Assembly (NCBI RefSeq): GCF_024623455.1
Contig: NZ_JANIPJ010000007.1
Coordinates: forward strand, 186,001 to 250,000
DNA length: 64,000 nucleotides
Direction: 5' to 3'
Source of the DNA: Paenibacillus soyae
GTDB lineage: Bacteria > Bacillota > Bacilli > Paenibacillales > Paenibacillaceae
Positions 43,141 to 51,753 of the stretch are shown one piece after another. A model generated the notes under the pieces. The model was not told where the DNA came from and did no database searches. It saw only the letters and a list, made by a program, of their open reading frames with translations. Position 1 is the stretch's first letter. Each line of letters opens with the position of its first letter. The position numbers and the translations under genes were made by a program.

Positions 43141-43265
43141 CGTCTGCTGTTTCCCGGTATTGAAGACAGCAATAATCGCCCTAAATGATCTCAAGAAAGG
43201 GGACGTTTTGTCCGATCGCCCTCTCTTATAATGGGAGCAGAACGAGAGAAAAGGGAGGAAATTGA

Positions 43266-44856
43266 ATGATCAAGAAGAAGTCGAAGCTTCTGCCGTTATC
43301 CTTGCTCGCCGTGATGCTTGCCGCTTGCACCAATACGAGCGAGCCTGCCGGCGGCAATCGTCCGAACGGAGCGGAGGCAGGCACGGGACCGCTGAACGTA
43401 AGCATTACGCTGATGGGCGGTCCCAAGACGCCCGATGCCTGGGTAGAGACGGCGCTGGAGGAGGAGCTGTCCGCCAGCTTGAACCGAAAGGTCGATATGG
43501 AGAATATGTTCCTTCCGGGCTGGAGCGATTACAAAACGAAGCTGAATTTGATGATGGGCGACCGCAAGAGCATGCCGGACATTCTATGGCACTCGGATAT
43601 GGAGAAGGAATACGCCAGCTGGATTCAAGCGGGCGTGCTGGTCGATCTTGTCCCGCATCTGCAGAGGCATGGCCAGAACATCCTCAACTATTATACCGAG
43701 GATACCCTGTTCTACAGCTGGGATAACGGGAAGATGTTCAGAGTGCCCGGCGACGTGGCCGAGCTGGGCTCCATGACGACGATGCTGCGGAAGGATTGGC
43801 TCGATAAGCTGCAGCTTCCGGTGCCGACTACGATCGATGAATACATCGAAGTTTTGAGAGCGTTCACAACGGAGGATCCGGACGGCAACGGCGAGCGGGA
43901 CACCTACGGCTTTGTCGGAGACCATGATTGGCGGGCATTCGCTCCGTTCTTCTATTCGCGCGGCGTCGATGTCGACCAGTTTCTGGTTCAGGAGGACGGA
44001 ACGGTGAAATACGGCGCGACGATGCCGGAAGTGAAGGACGCGCTGAAGCAGCTGCAAGAGCTGTACGCGGAAGGCGTCATCGATCCGAGAATGGTAACGC
44101 CGAACGTAAGCGCCGGCGATCTGTTCGCCGAAGGTAAGGTTGGTTCGCTCTATTACTGGGTGTCTTTCCTCAATGAGGGTCATCCGAAGCAGATGTCGTT
44201 CAAGGAAATAAATCCGGGCGGGGAATATATAGCCCTCGAGCCGATGAAGGGGCCGGCCGGCTTCTCCGCGGACGTGCCGTCGGACGGCAAAGGCTGGAGC
44301 TTCGTGTCGGTAACCGGCGCGGCCGAAGAGCCGGAGGCGGTCGTGCAGGTGCTGAACCAGATCGCTTCGAAGGAGACGAACACGTTGATCAAGTTTGGCA
44401 AGGAAGGGGGAGCATTACAAGCTGGACAACGGCGTATTCGTCAACCTGATCGACGAAGACAAGGGGAAGCAACTCGGCCTCGACAACTATACGTGGATCA
44501 TTACGCGCAAGGATGAAGCGAATATCAAAAACACGCCGGAGGTCATCGAGCTGTATGATCGAAGAATCGAAACCTCGCAGCCGATGAGGGACAAAATCGT
44601 GTTTTTCAAATCATCGAACCGAAAGGAATGGTCCGAATATTCGGCGGACTTGATCAAGCTAAGAGACGAAACCTTCTACGGCATTATTGCCGGCAACCTC
44701 GATATCGGCGCTTTCGACAGTTTTGTGGAGCAGTTCTACAAGCAGGGCGGCAAGCAAGTGGAAGAGGAAGCGAATCTTCTGTACCAATCGCAGCGAGAGG
44801 AGCGGGAGCGGTTCGCCGCATGGTACAAAGAAAACATCGAGCCTTATAAGAGGTAG
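43266..44856 (+). pseudogene. Frameshifted LplA-type sugar-binding lipoprotein
   Basis: The first frame (43266-44516) encodes a lipobox LAAC signal peptide and a binding protein clearly paralogous to the one at 27656 (GPKTPDAWVETALEEELSA, EDPDGNGERDTYG). At KFGKEG it leaves homology; the homologous remainder (GEHYKLDNGVF to WYKENIEPYKR) continues in the +1 frame to 44856. The switch lies at a run of five G (44407-44411) where the paralogue has GGGGAG. Removing one G restores 529 residues. So this is a one-base insertion: real inactivation, a phase-variable tract, or a sequencing error. The two permease genes downstream are intact. A -10-like TATAAT lies at 43227. Confidence 0.85.
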
Positions 44857-44895
44857 AACATGATATAAAATTAATTTCCGAGGATGTGAACAAGG

Positions 44896-45822
44896 ATGGC
44901 CAGAAGCGCGATATCAGCGGCGAATCGCTGGAAGTATATGAAGCGCGACAAATATTTGTATTTGCTCATGCTGCCGGGGCTGTTCCTCATCTTCTTGTTC
45001 AAATACGTGCCGATGTACGGCATCGTGATCGCCTTCAAGGATTACAACATTCTTCTTGGCGTATTCGACAGCCCATGGGTAGGACTTGACCAGTTCGAGC
45101 GTTTGTTCCGAACGCCCGATTTTATTCAAATATTCCGCAACACGTTTCTAATCAGCCTATACAAGCTTGTATTCGGCTTCCCGGCGCCCATCATTCTCGC
45201 GCTGCTGCTTAACGAGCTGCGCAACGGATTTTTTAAGAGATTTACGCAATCCGTGCTCTACTTGCCGCATTTCTTGTCGTGGGTTATCTTCACGGGCATT
45301 ATCGTCGCGTTCCTGAATCCGGTTGACGGAGTCGTGAATTACGTCCTGAGCGCGGCTGGCATGAAGACGGTTAATTTCATGATCATCCCGGAGTATTTCC
45401 GGACGCTGCTGGTCAGCACTCACATCTATAAGGAGATGGGCTGGGGCACCATCATCTATTTGGCGGCGATGTCCGGGGTTAACCCGGACCTGTATGAAGC
45501 CGCGAGAGTGGACGGGGCGAACAAATTCAGGCAAATGTGGCATGTCACGCTGCCGTCGATCCGTTCCGTCATTCTCATCCTGATGATTCTCGATCTCGGC
45601 AGCATACTGGAAGCGGGATTCATGCAGGTGTTCCTGCTGTACAATCCGCTTGTGTATGATGTGGGGGATATTATCGATACGTACGTGTACCGGGTCGGCA
45701 TACAGAGCGCCAATTACAGCCTGGCTACCGCGGCCGGCTTGTTCAAATCGGTCATTTCGCTTGCCCTGATCTACACGGCGAACAAAATCGTGCAAAAGTC
45801 CGGTCAGAACGGGCTATGGTGA
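44896..45822 (+). CDS. Sugar ABC permease, LplB/YteP type
   Basis: 308 residues, six membrane spans. KYVPMYGIVIAFKDYNILLG near residue 40 and the EAA loop YEAARVDGANKFRQMWHVTL (about 200-220). Close paralogue of the permease at 29342. RBS CAAGG is modest. It follows the frameshifted binding-protein gene by 39 bp; if that protein is truly broken, this importer must borrow another binding protein. Confidence 0.92.
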   Translation: MARSAISAANRWKYMKRDKYLYLLMLPGLFLIFLFKYVPMYGIVIAFKDYNILLGVFDSPWVGLDQFERLFRTPDFIQIFRNTFLISLYKLVFGFPAPIILALLLNELRNGFFKRFTQSVLYLPHFLSWVIFTGIIVAFLNPVDGVVNYVLSAAGMKTVNFMIIPEYFRTLLVSTHIYKEMGWGTIIYLAAMSGVNPDLYEAARVDGANKFRQMWHVTLPSIRSVILILMILDLGSILEAGFMQVFLLYNPLVYDVGDIIDTYVYRVGIQSANYSLATAAGLFKSVISLALIYTANKIVQKSGQNGLW

Positions 45823-45835
45823 GGAGGGGACGGCA

Positions 45836-46708
45836 TTGACTGGCATGTCGCGAGGCGAACGATTATTCGGCATTATCAATTATTCGATCATGCTGCTGCT
45901 CATAGCGGCCATGATTTATCCGTTCTGGTATCTCGCGATGGCGTCGTTGAGCGATCCGAAGCTGACGGCGCTCGGAGGCTTGTATTTGCTTCCGAAGGGC
46001 TTCACTTGGGATGCTTATATCACGGTGCTTGGAGATACGTCGTTCTGGTCTGGATTCCGGGTGTCTATTGTTGTCACGATATTAGGCTCCCTCATCGGTA
46101 CCTTTCTTACGGCGGCGACAGCGTACGCGATCTCAAAAAACAGGCTGCAAGGAAGAATGGCCGTATCCTTTTTGATCTTGTTCACGATGCTCTTCAGCGG
46201 CGGGCTTGTGCCTAATTATTTGCTGCTCAAGGAGCTTGGCATGCTGGATACGTTGTGGGCGCTTATTATCCCCGGCACGTTATCCGCCTTCCATATATTC
46301 GTGATGCGAAGCTTCTTCGTCGGTTTGCCCGAGGAGGTGGAGGAGGCGGCCAAAATAGACGGGGCAAACGATTTGACCGTCTTCTTCCGAATCGTGCTGC
46401 CGCTGTCAAAGGCGGTGCTTGCGACAATCGGCTTGTTCATGGCCGTCGCATACTGGAACGACTTTTTCTCCACCATCCTGTATATTACGGATAAGGAGAA
46501 ATGGCAGCTTCAGGCCGTTCTGCGTAATTTGATCGACCAGGCGGTGCAAAGCTCGAGCAACGGTCCGAACGGCGACCAAATTCATGTGTCGGCCTTTACG
46601 GTCCGCTCGGCGTCTATACTTCTTGCGACGCTGCCGATCTTGCTCGTGTATCCGTTCCTGCAGAAGCATTTCGTCAAAGGTGCCATGATCGGATCCATTA
46701 AAGGATAA
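45836..46708 (+). CDS. Sugar ABC permease, YtcP type
   Basis: 290 residues from a TTG with GAGGAGGGG 6 bp ahead (an internal ATG at 45845 is the alternative). Six membrane spans; the EAA loop EEAAKIDGANDLTVFFRIVL is the same as in the permease at 30327; C-terminus FLQKHFVKGAMIGSIKG. Third gene of the duplicated transporter set; the TauE-like gene follows after 21 bp. Confidence 0.92.
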   Translation: MTGMSRGERLFGIINYSIMLLLIAAMIYPFWYLAMASLSDPKLTALGGLYLLPKGFTWDAYITVLGDTSFWSGFRVSIVVTILGSLIGTFLTAATAYAISKNRLQGRMAVSFLILFTMLFSGGLVPNYLLLKELGMLDTLWALIIPGTLSAFHIFVMRSFFVGLPEEVEEAAKIDGANDLTVFFRIVLPLSKAVLATIGLFMAVAYWNDFFSTILYITDKEKWQLQAVLRNLIDQAVQSSSNGPNGDQIHVSAFTVRSASILLATLPILLVYPFLQKHFVKGAMIGSIKG

Positions 46709-46729
46709 AGAGAGCAAGCCCCAAGGGAG

Positions 46730-47518
46730 ATGGACGACATATTGTTTTTGGGTATTTTTTTGGCGATGTTCGCGGCGGGGCTGCTCCTTGGATTTGTCGG
46801 CGCCGGCGGCTCGGGCTTTATTATATCGATCCTGACGACGATATTCGGCCTGCCGCTCCATACCGCGCTTGGAACCGCGTTGTCGGCGATGATCTTCTCG
46901 TCCGTATCCGGAACGATCAGCCATTACCGGGAGGGCAACATCGTGCTGCGGAACGGGCTTGTCGTTGGCGTATTCGGCGCATGCGGAGCCTGGATATGCT
47001 CCCGGATATCGGTTGGAATCGACGAAGGAGCGCTGCAATACATGACGGCAGCCGTCTTATACCTTTCTTCCGGTCTGTTATGGCTGCGCATGTACGCGGT
47101 CGGTCGGATGAAAGCGGAGGCTCCGCTTCCGGGAGAGACGGCTGCGGCGGGGGAGGGGCGACGTCCCTTGCCGTGGCTGAAGGGAGGCGTCATCGGATTG
47201 GCTTGCGGCGCGTTGTCCGGCTTGTTCGGCGTCGGAGCGACGCCGTTCATCCAACTTTCGTTGATGGCGTTCATGAAGATGAAAGTTTCGCAAGCGGCTG
47301 GAACGACCATGCTTGTCATCGTTCCGATCGCGGTTGCGGGCGGCGCGGGATTTTACGGCTCCGGCCATTTGGATTTGAAGCTGCTTGCCGTCGTGCTGGC
47401 TGCCATCACGGCGGGCTCGTACATCGGGGCCAAATTTACGAAGCGCCTGCCGAGTGCCATGCTGAAGGTGTCGATGGTTACCATTCCGATGCTGGGGGCG
47501 ACGCTGTTGCTATTCTAA
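46730..47518 (+). CDS. TauE/SafE-family membrane permease
   Basis: 262 residues with about seven to eight membrane spans and the two family repeats: GLLLGFVGAGGSGFIISILT (about 16-35) and GLACGALSGLFGVGATPFIQL (about 150-170). TauE/SafE proteins move organic anions such as sulfoacetate, sulfite or other small acids. Its place in a sugar operon, followed by an esterase, suggests export of an acid released during breakdown, for example acetate (inference only). RBS AAGGGAG precedes the ATG. Confidence 0.85.
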   Translation: MDDILFLGIFLAMFAAGLLLGFVGAGGSGFIISILTTIFGLPLHTALGTALSAMIFSSVSGTISHYREGNIVLRNGLVVGVFGACGAWICSRISVGIDEGALQYMTAAVLYLSSGLLWLRMYAVGRMKAEAPLPGETAAAGEGRRPLPWLKGGVIGLACGALSGLFGVGATPFIQLSLMAFMKMKVSQAAGTTMLVIVPIAVAGGAGFYGSGHLDLKLLAVVLAAITAGSYIGAKFTKRLPSAMLKVSMVTIPMLGATLLLF

Positions 47519-47542
47519 ACATTTGCAGGGGAGTGGGTCGTC

Positions 47543-48337
47543 ATGGCTTTTATGCAAGTCGAGTTCTATTCGGAGGTGCTGGCGCTCGCCAGCACGATTC
47601 AGGTCATTGCGCCCGAACGGTCAAGCGCGGGAAAGGAGGTGCCGGCCGACGGATACCCGGTCCTCTATTTGCTGCATGGAGGATCGGACAATCATACAAG
47701 CTGGCATCGCTTCAGCTCGATCGAGAGATACGCCGCGGACAAACGAGTCATCGTCGTCATGCCATCGGTCCAATACAGCTTCTATACCGACCAGAAGCTC
47801 GGGTTCCCGTATTTCACCTATTTGTCCGAGGAGCTGCCCGCCGTCGTGGGGCATCTGTTCCATGGGTCGGGCCGCCGCGAGGACACCTTCGTGGCAGGGT
47901 TGTCGATGGGCGGGTACGGCGCCTTCAAGCTGGGGATTAACTGCCCGGAGAAATTCGCGGCTGTCGCGAGCCTGTCGGGCAGTCTCGACCAGCGCGACAG
48001 GCTGGGTCCGACGCCGTCGATCAACAACGAAATGATGCTGCGCATGGCGCATTATACGTTCGGCTCCATGGAGGAATACAGCGGAAGCCGGAACGACCTG
48101 GCGCACGTGCTGGAGGAGCATCTCCGAACGGGAGTACGGCTTCCGAAATTTTATCAAGCTTGCGGAACGCTTGATCATAATTACGAAATCAACCAGTCCT
48201 TCTATCGGCAATTCGGCGGCAGGCTGGACCTGACCTGCGAGACGGCCGAAGGCAGAGGACATGAATGGGACTATTGGGACGAACAAATTCGCCGGGTGCT
48301 CGAATGGCTGCCGGTTCGGGGAGGAGATCTATCATGA
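47543..48337 (+). CDS. CE1-like esterase (acetyl/feruloyl esterase family)
   Basis: 264-residue alpha/beta-hydrolase of the esterase D/CE1 group, no signal peptide. Motifs: YPVLYLLHGGSDNHTSWHR (oxyanion region), the nucleophile Ser in GLSMGGYGA (about Ser121), an acid Asp in GTLDHN and the catalytic His in GRGHEWDYWDEQI near the C-terminus. The closest functional classes are acetylxylan, feruloyl or tributyrin esterases. In this locus it could deacetylate imported manno-oligosaccharides. It overlaps the ThuA-like gene by 4 bp. Confidence 0.85.
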   Translation: MAFMQVEFYSEVLALASTIQVIAPERSSAGKEVPADGYPVLYLLHGGSDNHTSWHRFSSIERYAADKRVIVVMPSVQYSFYTDQKLGFPYFTYLSEELPAVVGHLFHGSGRREDTFVAGLSMGGYGAFKLGINCPEKFAAVASLSGSLDQRDRLGPTPSINNEMMLRMAHYTFGSMEEYSGSRNDLAHVLEEHLRTGVRLPKFYQACGTLDHNYEINQSFYRQFGGRLDLTCETAEGRGHEWDYWDEQIRRVLEWLPVRGGDLS

Positions 48338-48996
48338 AAGTAATTGGAGTAATATGCGGAGACAAGTGGCATCCTGCGGCCGACGTGCTGGCCGGACTTC
48401 GGGAAGCGGTCCCGAGCGGGTTCGAGCTGGAAGCATTGGCGCCGGAGGCGCGGCTGTCCGTCGAATGGCTGGCAGACAAGGATGCGGTCGTGCTCGCGAA
48501 ACTGAACCATACTAGCGAAGAGGACGAGTCTCCCTGGCTGACCGCCGGTATTAAGGAAGCGATTATGGACTACGTGGCGGGAGGCGGCGGCCTCGCCGTC
48601 CTTCACGCCGGAACCGTCGGCTACAAGGAGGACCCGACGTTCAGCCGGTTCATTGGGGGCGTATTCGCTTATCATCCGGAGCCTTGCCGGATTACGCTTG
48701 GCGTTAAGCCTTCGGCAGCGCCGTTCCCCGTCCAAGACTCGGCGGATATCGAGATTTACGACGAGCATTACATCATGGATATGGCCGATGATTCGCCGCG
48801 CGTCTTTATGACGTCCGCCTCGGAGCATGGCATGCAGGCTGCGGGCTGGACCAAGCGGCATGGCGCTGGCCGGGTTTGCGTCTTAACGCCTGGGCATTTC
48901 CCCGATGTGTGGCGGCAGCCCGGTTACCGGGAGCTGCTGAGCCAGGCGCTGCGCTGGTGCGCGGGCGAAGCGGGAGAGACGGAGCCGCGCGGATGA
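48334..48996 (+). CDS. ThuA-like domain protein
   Basis: 220 residues, class-I glutamine-amidotransferase-like fold of the ThuA (trehalose utilisation) family: VIGVICGDKWHPAADVLAGL, YVAGGGGLAVLHAG (about 90-104), FIGGVFAYHPEPCRITL, and AGRVCVLTPGHFPDVW near the end. The classical nucleophilic Cys of amidotransferases is absent, as usual in ThuA proteins. ThuA participates in oxidised-disaccharide metabolism; the precise reaction is not known. The start is fixed by an ATGA overlap with the esterase, and the next gene again overlaps by 4 bp. Confidence 0.82.
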   Translation: MKVIGVICGDKWHPAADVLAGLREAVPSGFELEALAPEARLSVEWLADKDAVVLAKLNHTSEEDESPWLTAGIKEAIMDYVAGGGGLAVLHAGTVGYKEDPTFSRFIGGVFAYHPEPCRITLGVKPSAAPFPVQDSADIEIYDEHYIMDMADDSPRVFMTSASEHGMQAAGWTKRHGAGRVCVLTPGHFPDVWRQPGYRELLSQALRWCAGEAGETEPRG

Positions 48997-49682
48997 GCGC
49001 CGGGTTTGTCGTCGTCGTCGGCGCCGAGCATAAGGCCGCGGAGCGCTTGTGCCGGCTTTGGTTATCCGAGGGCTGGACGGTGCTAGCCTCCTTCACGGGA
49101 GAAGGAGGGGGTGAGGATCGGTCCCGCTATGAGGATTTTGGAGGAGATTCTCGTAAGCTGCATACGATTGCTATCGATCCGCGGGATTCCGAATCGGTCC
49201 AGTCGCTTTCCGAGCTGGCCGCTAGCGTCATGGAGCGGATCGATATGGTGGTGGTCGCCATCGACAGGCGAAGGGAAACGCGGCTGCGGGACGGGATGTC
49301 GTGTGAGGATGTCCTGGCGATGTATGAATATAACGCGCTAGCTCCGCTTCGAACGATCGAGGCGCTTCTGCCGCTTATGGAGGACGGGATGAAGCGTTTA
49401 TGCTTCCTCTCCGATGTCCGGGGCAGCTTCGCGGCGGGGCATGGCTCCGATTACGCAGGATACGGGATGTCGCTGGCCGCCAAGCATATGTCCGTCAAGA
49501 TCATGTCCAATTCTCTAGGACCTAGAGGTTATACATTCCGAATCCTGACGCTGAACGGAGAGCGGGAGGGCTTCGGTTTGACTGAAGAGGCGGCGCTTAG
49601 GGCTAGCCGCTGGCTGGCCGATTTCACGGACGAATCGCTGCTGAAACTCGAGAATGAGCTTGCGGAGCCTGTGCCGTTCTAA
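48993..49682 (+). CDS. Degenerate short-chain dehydrogenase-like protein
   Basis: 229 residues with overall SDR shape: an N-terminal strand VVVVGAEHKAAERLCRLWLSEGWTVLASF, MVVVAIDRR, MYEYNALAPLRTIEALLPLM and YGMSLAAKHMSVKIMSNSLG. The Gly-rich NAD(P) motif T-G-x3-G-x-G is missing, and the catalytic Y-x3-K is not kept (Y and K are seven apart). It may thus be a non-catalytic partner of the intact SDR encoded next, to which it is coupled (18 bp). ATGA overlap with the ThuA gene fixes the start. Confidence 0.7.
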   Translation: MSAGFVVVVGAEHKAAERLCRLWLSEGWTVLASFTGEGGGEDRSRYEDFGGDSRKLHTIAIDPRDSESVQSLSELAASVMERIDMVVVAIDRRRETRLRDGMSCEDVLAMYEYNALAPLRTIEALLPLMEDGMKRLCFLSDVRGSFAAGHGSDYAGYGMSLAAKHMSVKIMSNSLGPRGYTFRILTLNGEREGFGLTEEAALRASRWLADFTDESLLKLENELAEPVPF

Positions 49683-49700
49683 ATGGAGGGAGGAGATTGC

Positions 49701-50417
49701 ATGCATACGGCATTCGTAACCGGCGCGGACCGGGGACTCGGGCTGGAGCTGACGAGAGGGCTGCTGGAGCGTGGCTGGCGGGTTATTGCCGGGCGATACT
49801 TGGAGAACTGGCATGAGCTGACGGAGCTGGCCGGACGACATGAAGGCAGAGCGGTCGTCGTGCCGCTCGATATCGGCTCGGACCGGTCAGTACGGGATGC
49901 GGCGAATCTGGCCGGCGCTTCGGCGGACGCGATCGACCTCGTCATTCACAACGCGGCGGTGTCGACTTCGCTTAAGGATTTGACCATTGCGGGCGGGTTG
50001 AACTATGAGGATATGATCCGCATCTACAATATTAACGCGATTGGCATGCTTCGCGTTACGGAAGCGCTCCTGTACTTGACGGATGCGGGAACGATGAAGA
50101 GGCAGTGCATCGTCTCGTCGGAAGCGGGCAGCATCGAGCGCTGCAGCCGCGAGGCATGGTATGGCTATTGCATGTCCAAAGCGGCGCTTAACATGGGAGC
50201 CGTGCGTCTGCATGAGAATCTGCATGCCGATGGCTATACCTTCCGTCTGCTGCATCCGGGCTGGATGAAGACGTACATGTCCGGCTCGAAGAACGAGGAG
50301 GCGGAGCTCGAAGCAGATGTTGTGGCGGAAGCGGCTCTGCGTTATTTTATCGGACCGGGTGAAGAGGATCATAGGCTTGTGATGAAGGATTGGGCAGGCG
50401 GAGAGTGGCCCTGGTAA
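49701..50417 (+). CDS. Short-chain dehydrogenase/reductase
   Basis: 238 residues. Intact cofactor motif FVTGADRGLGLELTRGLLERG (T-G-x3-G-x-G at about 7-13), LDIGSD, IHNAA (NNAG-type), the catalytic Ser in IVSSEAGS and Y-x3-K in YGYCMSKAALN. NADP preference is suggested by Arg after the Gly motif. ATG 49701 has GGAGGGAGGAG ahead. It probably oxidises or reduces a sugar-derived carbonyl in the same pathway as the coupled esterase, ThuA-like and SDR-like genes; the substrate is unknown. Confidence 0.87.
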   Translation: MHTAFVTGADRGLGLELTRGLLERGWRVIAGRYLENWHELTELAGRHEGRAVVVPLDIGSDRSVRDAANLAGASADAIDLVIHNAAVSTSLKDLTIAGGLNYEDMIRIYNINAIGMLRVTEALLYLTDAGTMKRQCIVSSEAGSIERCSREAWYGYCMSKAALNMGAVRLHENLHADGYTFRLLHPGWMKTYMSGSKNEEAELEADVVAEAALRYFIGPGEEDHRLVMKDWAGGEWPW

Positions 50418-50460
50418 GGATTCGGATGTGTCTGCGGCGTGCTGGGTGAGGAGGATGAGC

Positions 50461-51405
50461 ATGGAATATGCGTACAAATTGATCGAGCTGCAAGAGAATC
50501 TGCCCATTCGGCTTGTCATGCACCGCCGCCGGAGCTACAGCTACCACTGGCACAAGGAGCTGGAAGTATTCGTCGTGCTGGAAGGATCCGTCGTTATTGA
50601 GACGACGAAGGCTCGGTACACGCTCAGGGAAGGCGATATTCTTATCATGAACAGCAACGAAATTCATGCCTCCCATTGCCCCGGCTATGCCGACGCCATT
50701 CTGATCGTGCAGATGGATCTGGCTTTTCTGAAGCCCTTCGGGTATGACTTCTCCCAAATCATCGTGCAGCGCGAGCGGTGGATCGATCCGGAGACCGTGC
50801 GGAGAATCAAGAGGGGACTCGCGAGCATCGTGCTCGAGATGTGCCGGAAGGAGAAGGGGTATCAGGCGCAGGTGATGTCGCATGTATACCAGTTCATCAG
50901 CGACTTGCTGCGCAGAGTTCCGCACCGGACACGCCTGGACGCGCCGGACATCATGTCCGCCGTGGATTTCAACCGGCTGAACCGGATCATCGCTTACGTG
51001 AACGACAATTACCATTTGCCGATCAGCTTGAAGGACGTGGCCAAGGAGGAGTTTCTGAGCGCCTATTATTTGTCGCACTTCTTCAAGGACAAGGTTGGAC
51101 TGACGTTCTCCGAATGCCTGAACCGGGTGAGGCTGCAGAAGGCCGTAGAGCTGCTGCTGTCCGAAAGCTCGATGACGGTCACCGAGCTGGCGCTGAGCGT
51201 CGGCTTTCCGAATGTCAAATCGTTTAACCGATGCTTCAGGAACAAGTACCAGATGAGTCCGTTTCGGTACAAAAAAACGATATTGGGCAGCGCGGGCGAA
51301 GCGGGCAGCGAGCTCGGCGGGCTGGCGGGCTCTTCGGCGGAAGCGCAGCAGCACCAGGATCTATACAGCGGTTTTATTATAGAGAAGATACAACGGTTGT
51401 TTTGA
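50461..51405 (+). CDS. AraC-family regulator with cupin sensor
   Basis: 314 residues. N-terminal cupin (about 15-90: HRRRSYSYHWHKELEVFVVL, LREGDILIMNSNEIHA) for sugar binding and a C-terminal AraC double HTH (about 180-285: SLKDVAKEEFLSAYYLSHFF, VTELALSVGFPNVKSFNRCF). The C-terminal 35 residues are Gly/Ala/Ser-rich and beyond the usual end. ATG 50461 has GTGAGGAGG at 6 bp spacing. Likely regulator of the operon that begins at 43266 or 46730. Its stop codon is followed at once by a 51-bp repeat array. Confidence 0.88.
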   Translation: MEYAYKLIELQENLPIRLVMHRRRSYSYHWHKELEVFVVLEGSVVIETTKARYTLREGDILIMNSNEIHASHCPGYADAILIVQMDLAFLKPFGYDFSQIIVQRERWIDPETVRRIKRGLASIVLEMCRKEKGYQAQVMSHVYQFISDLLRRVPHRTRLDAPDIMSAVDFNRLNRIIAYVNDNYHLPISLKDVAKEEFLSAYYLSHFFKDKVGLTFSECLNRVRLQKAVELLLSESSMTVTELALSVGFPNVKSFNRCFRNKYQMSPFRYKKTILGSAGEAGSELGGLAGSSAEAQQHQDLYSGFIIEKIQRLF

Positions 51406-51410
51406 TCGAA

Positions 51411-51645
51411 TCCGATAGAGGTTTCTGGCGGCTTAACCGCTCCAGACTAACGCCTCCGGGGGCAATAGGCGTTTCTGGCACGCTTAATTGCTCCAGACTG
51501 CCTCTCTGAGGATCAATAGACGTTTCTGGCACGCTTAATCGCTCCAGACTGCCACCTCGAGGAGCAATAGACGTTTCTCGCACGCTTAATCGCTTCAGAC
51601 TGCGCCTCCGAGGACAAATAGGCGTTTCTGGCGCGCTTAATTGCA
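51411..51645. repeat. 51-bp tandem hairpin array, 5 units (second copy of family 1)
   Basis: ATAG(G/A)CG cores at 51465, 51516, 51567 and 51618 are exactly 51 bp apart, with a worn first unit at 51415. The units carry CGTTTCTGGCACGCTTAATC and GCTCCAGACTG segments of the same family as 26806-27462. It directly follows the AraC gene and precedes a terminator. Confidence 0.9.
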
Positions 51646-51702
51646 ACAAGTGGCAGCCTCGAGCCGCTTCGAGCGCCAACAAGCACTCACGGAAAAAAAC
51701 AA

Positions 51703-51745
51703 AAGCCGCCAAGGCGCATCATGCGCCTTGGCGGCTCTTTACTTT
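51703..51745. terminator. Bidirectional terminator
   Basis: AGCCGCCAAGGCGCA / TGCGCCTTGGCGGCT forms a 15-bp stem with A-rich and T-rich flanks, between the AraC gene (with array) and the converging GH42 gene. Confidence 0.9.
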
Positions 51746-51753
51746 TGCTCTCT

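Noticed and set aside
43227-43232. TATAAT before the frameshifted binding-protein gene as a full promoter
   Set aside because: No acceptable -35 at 16-18 bp, so mentioned only within the gene entry.
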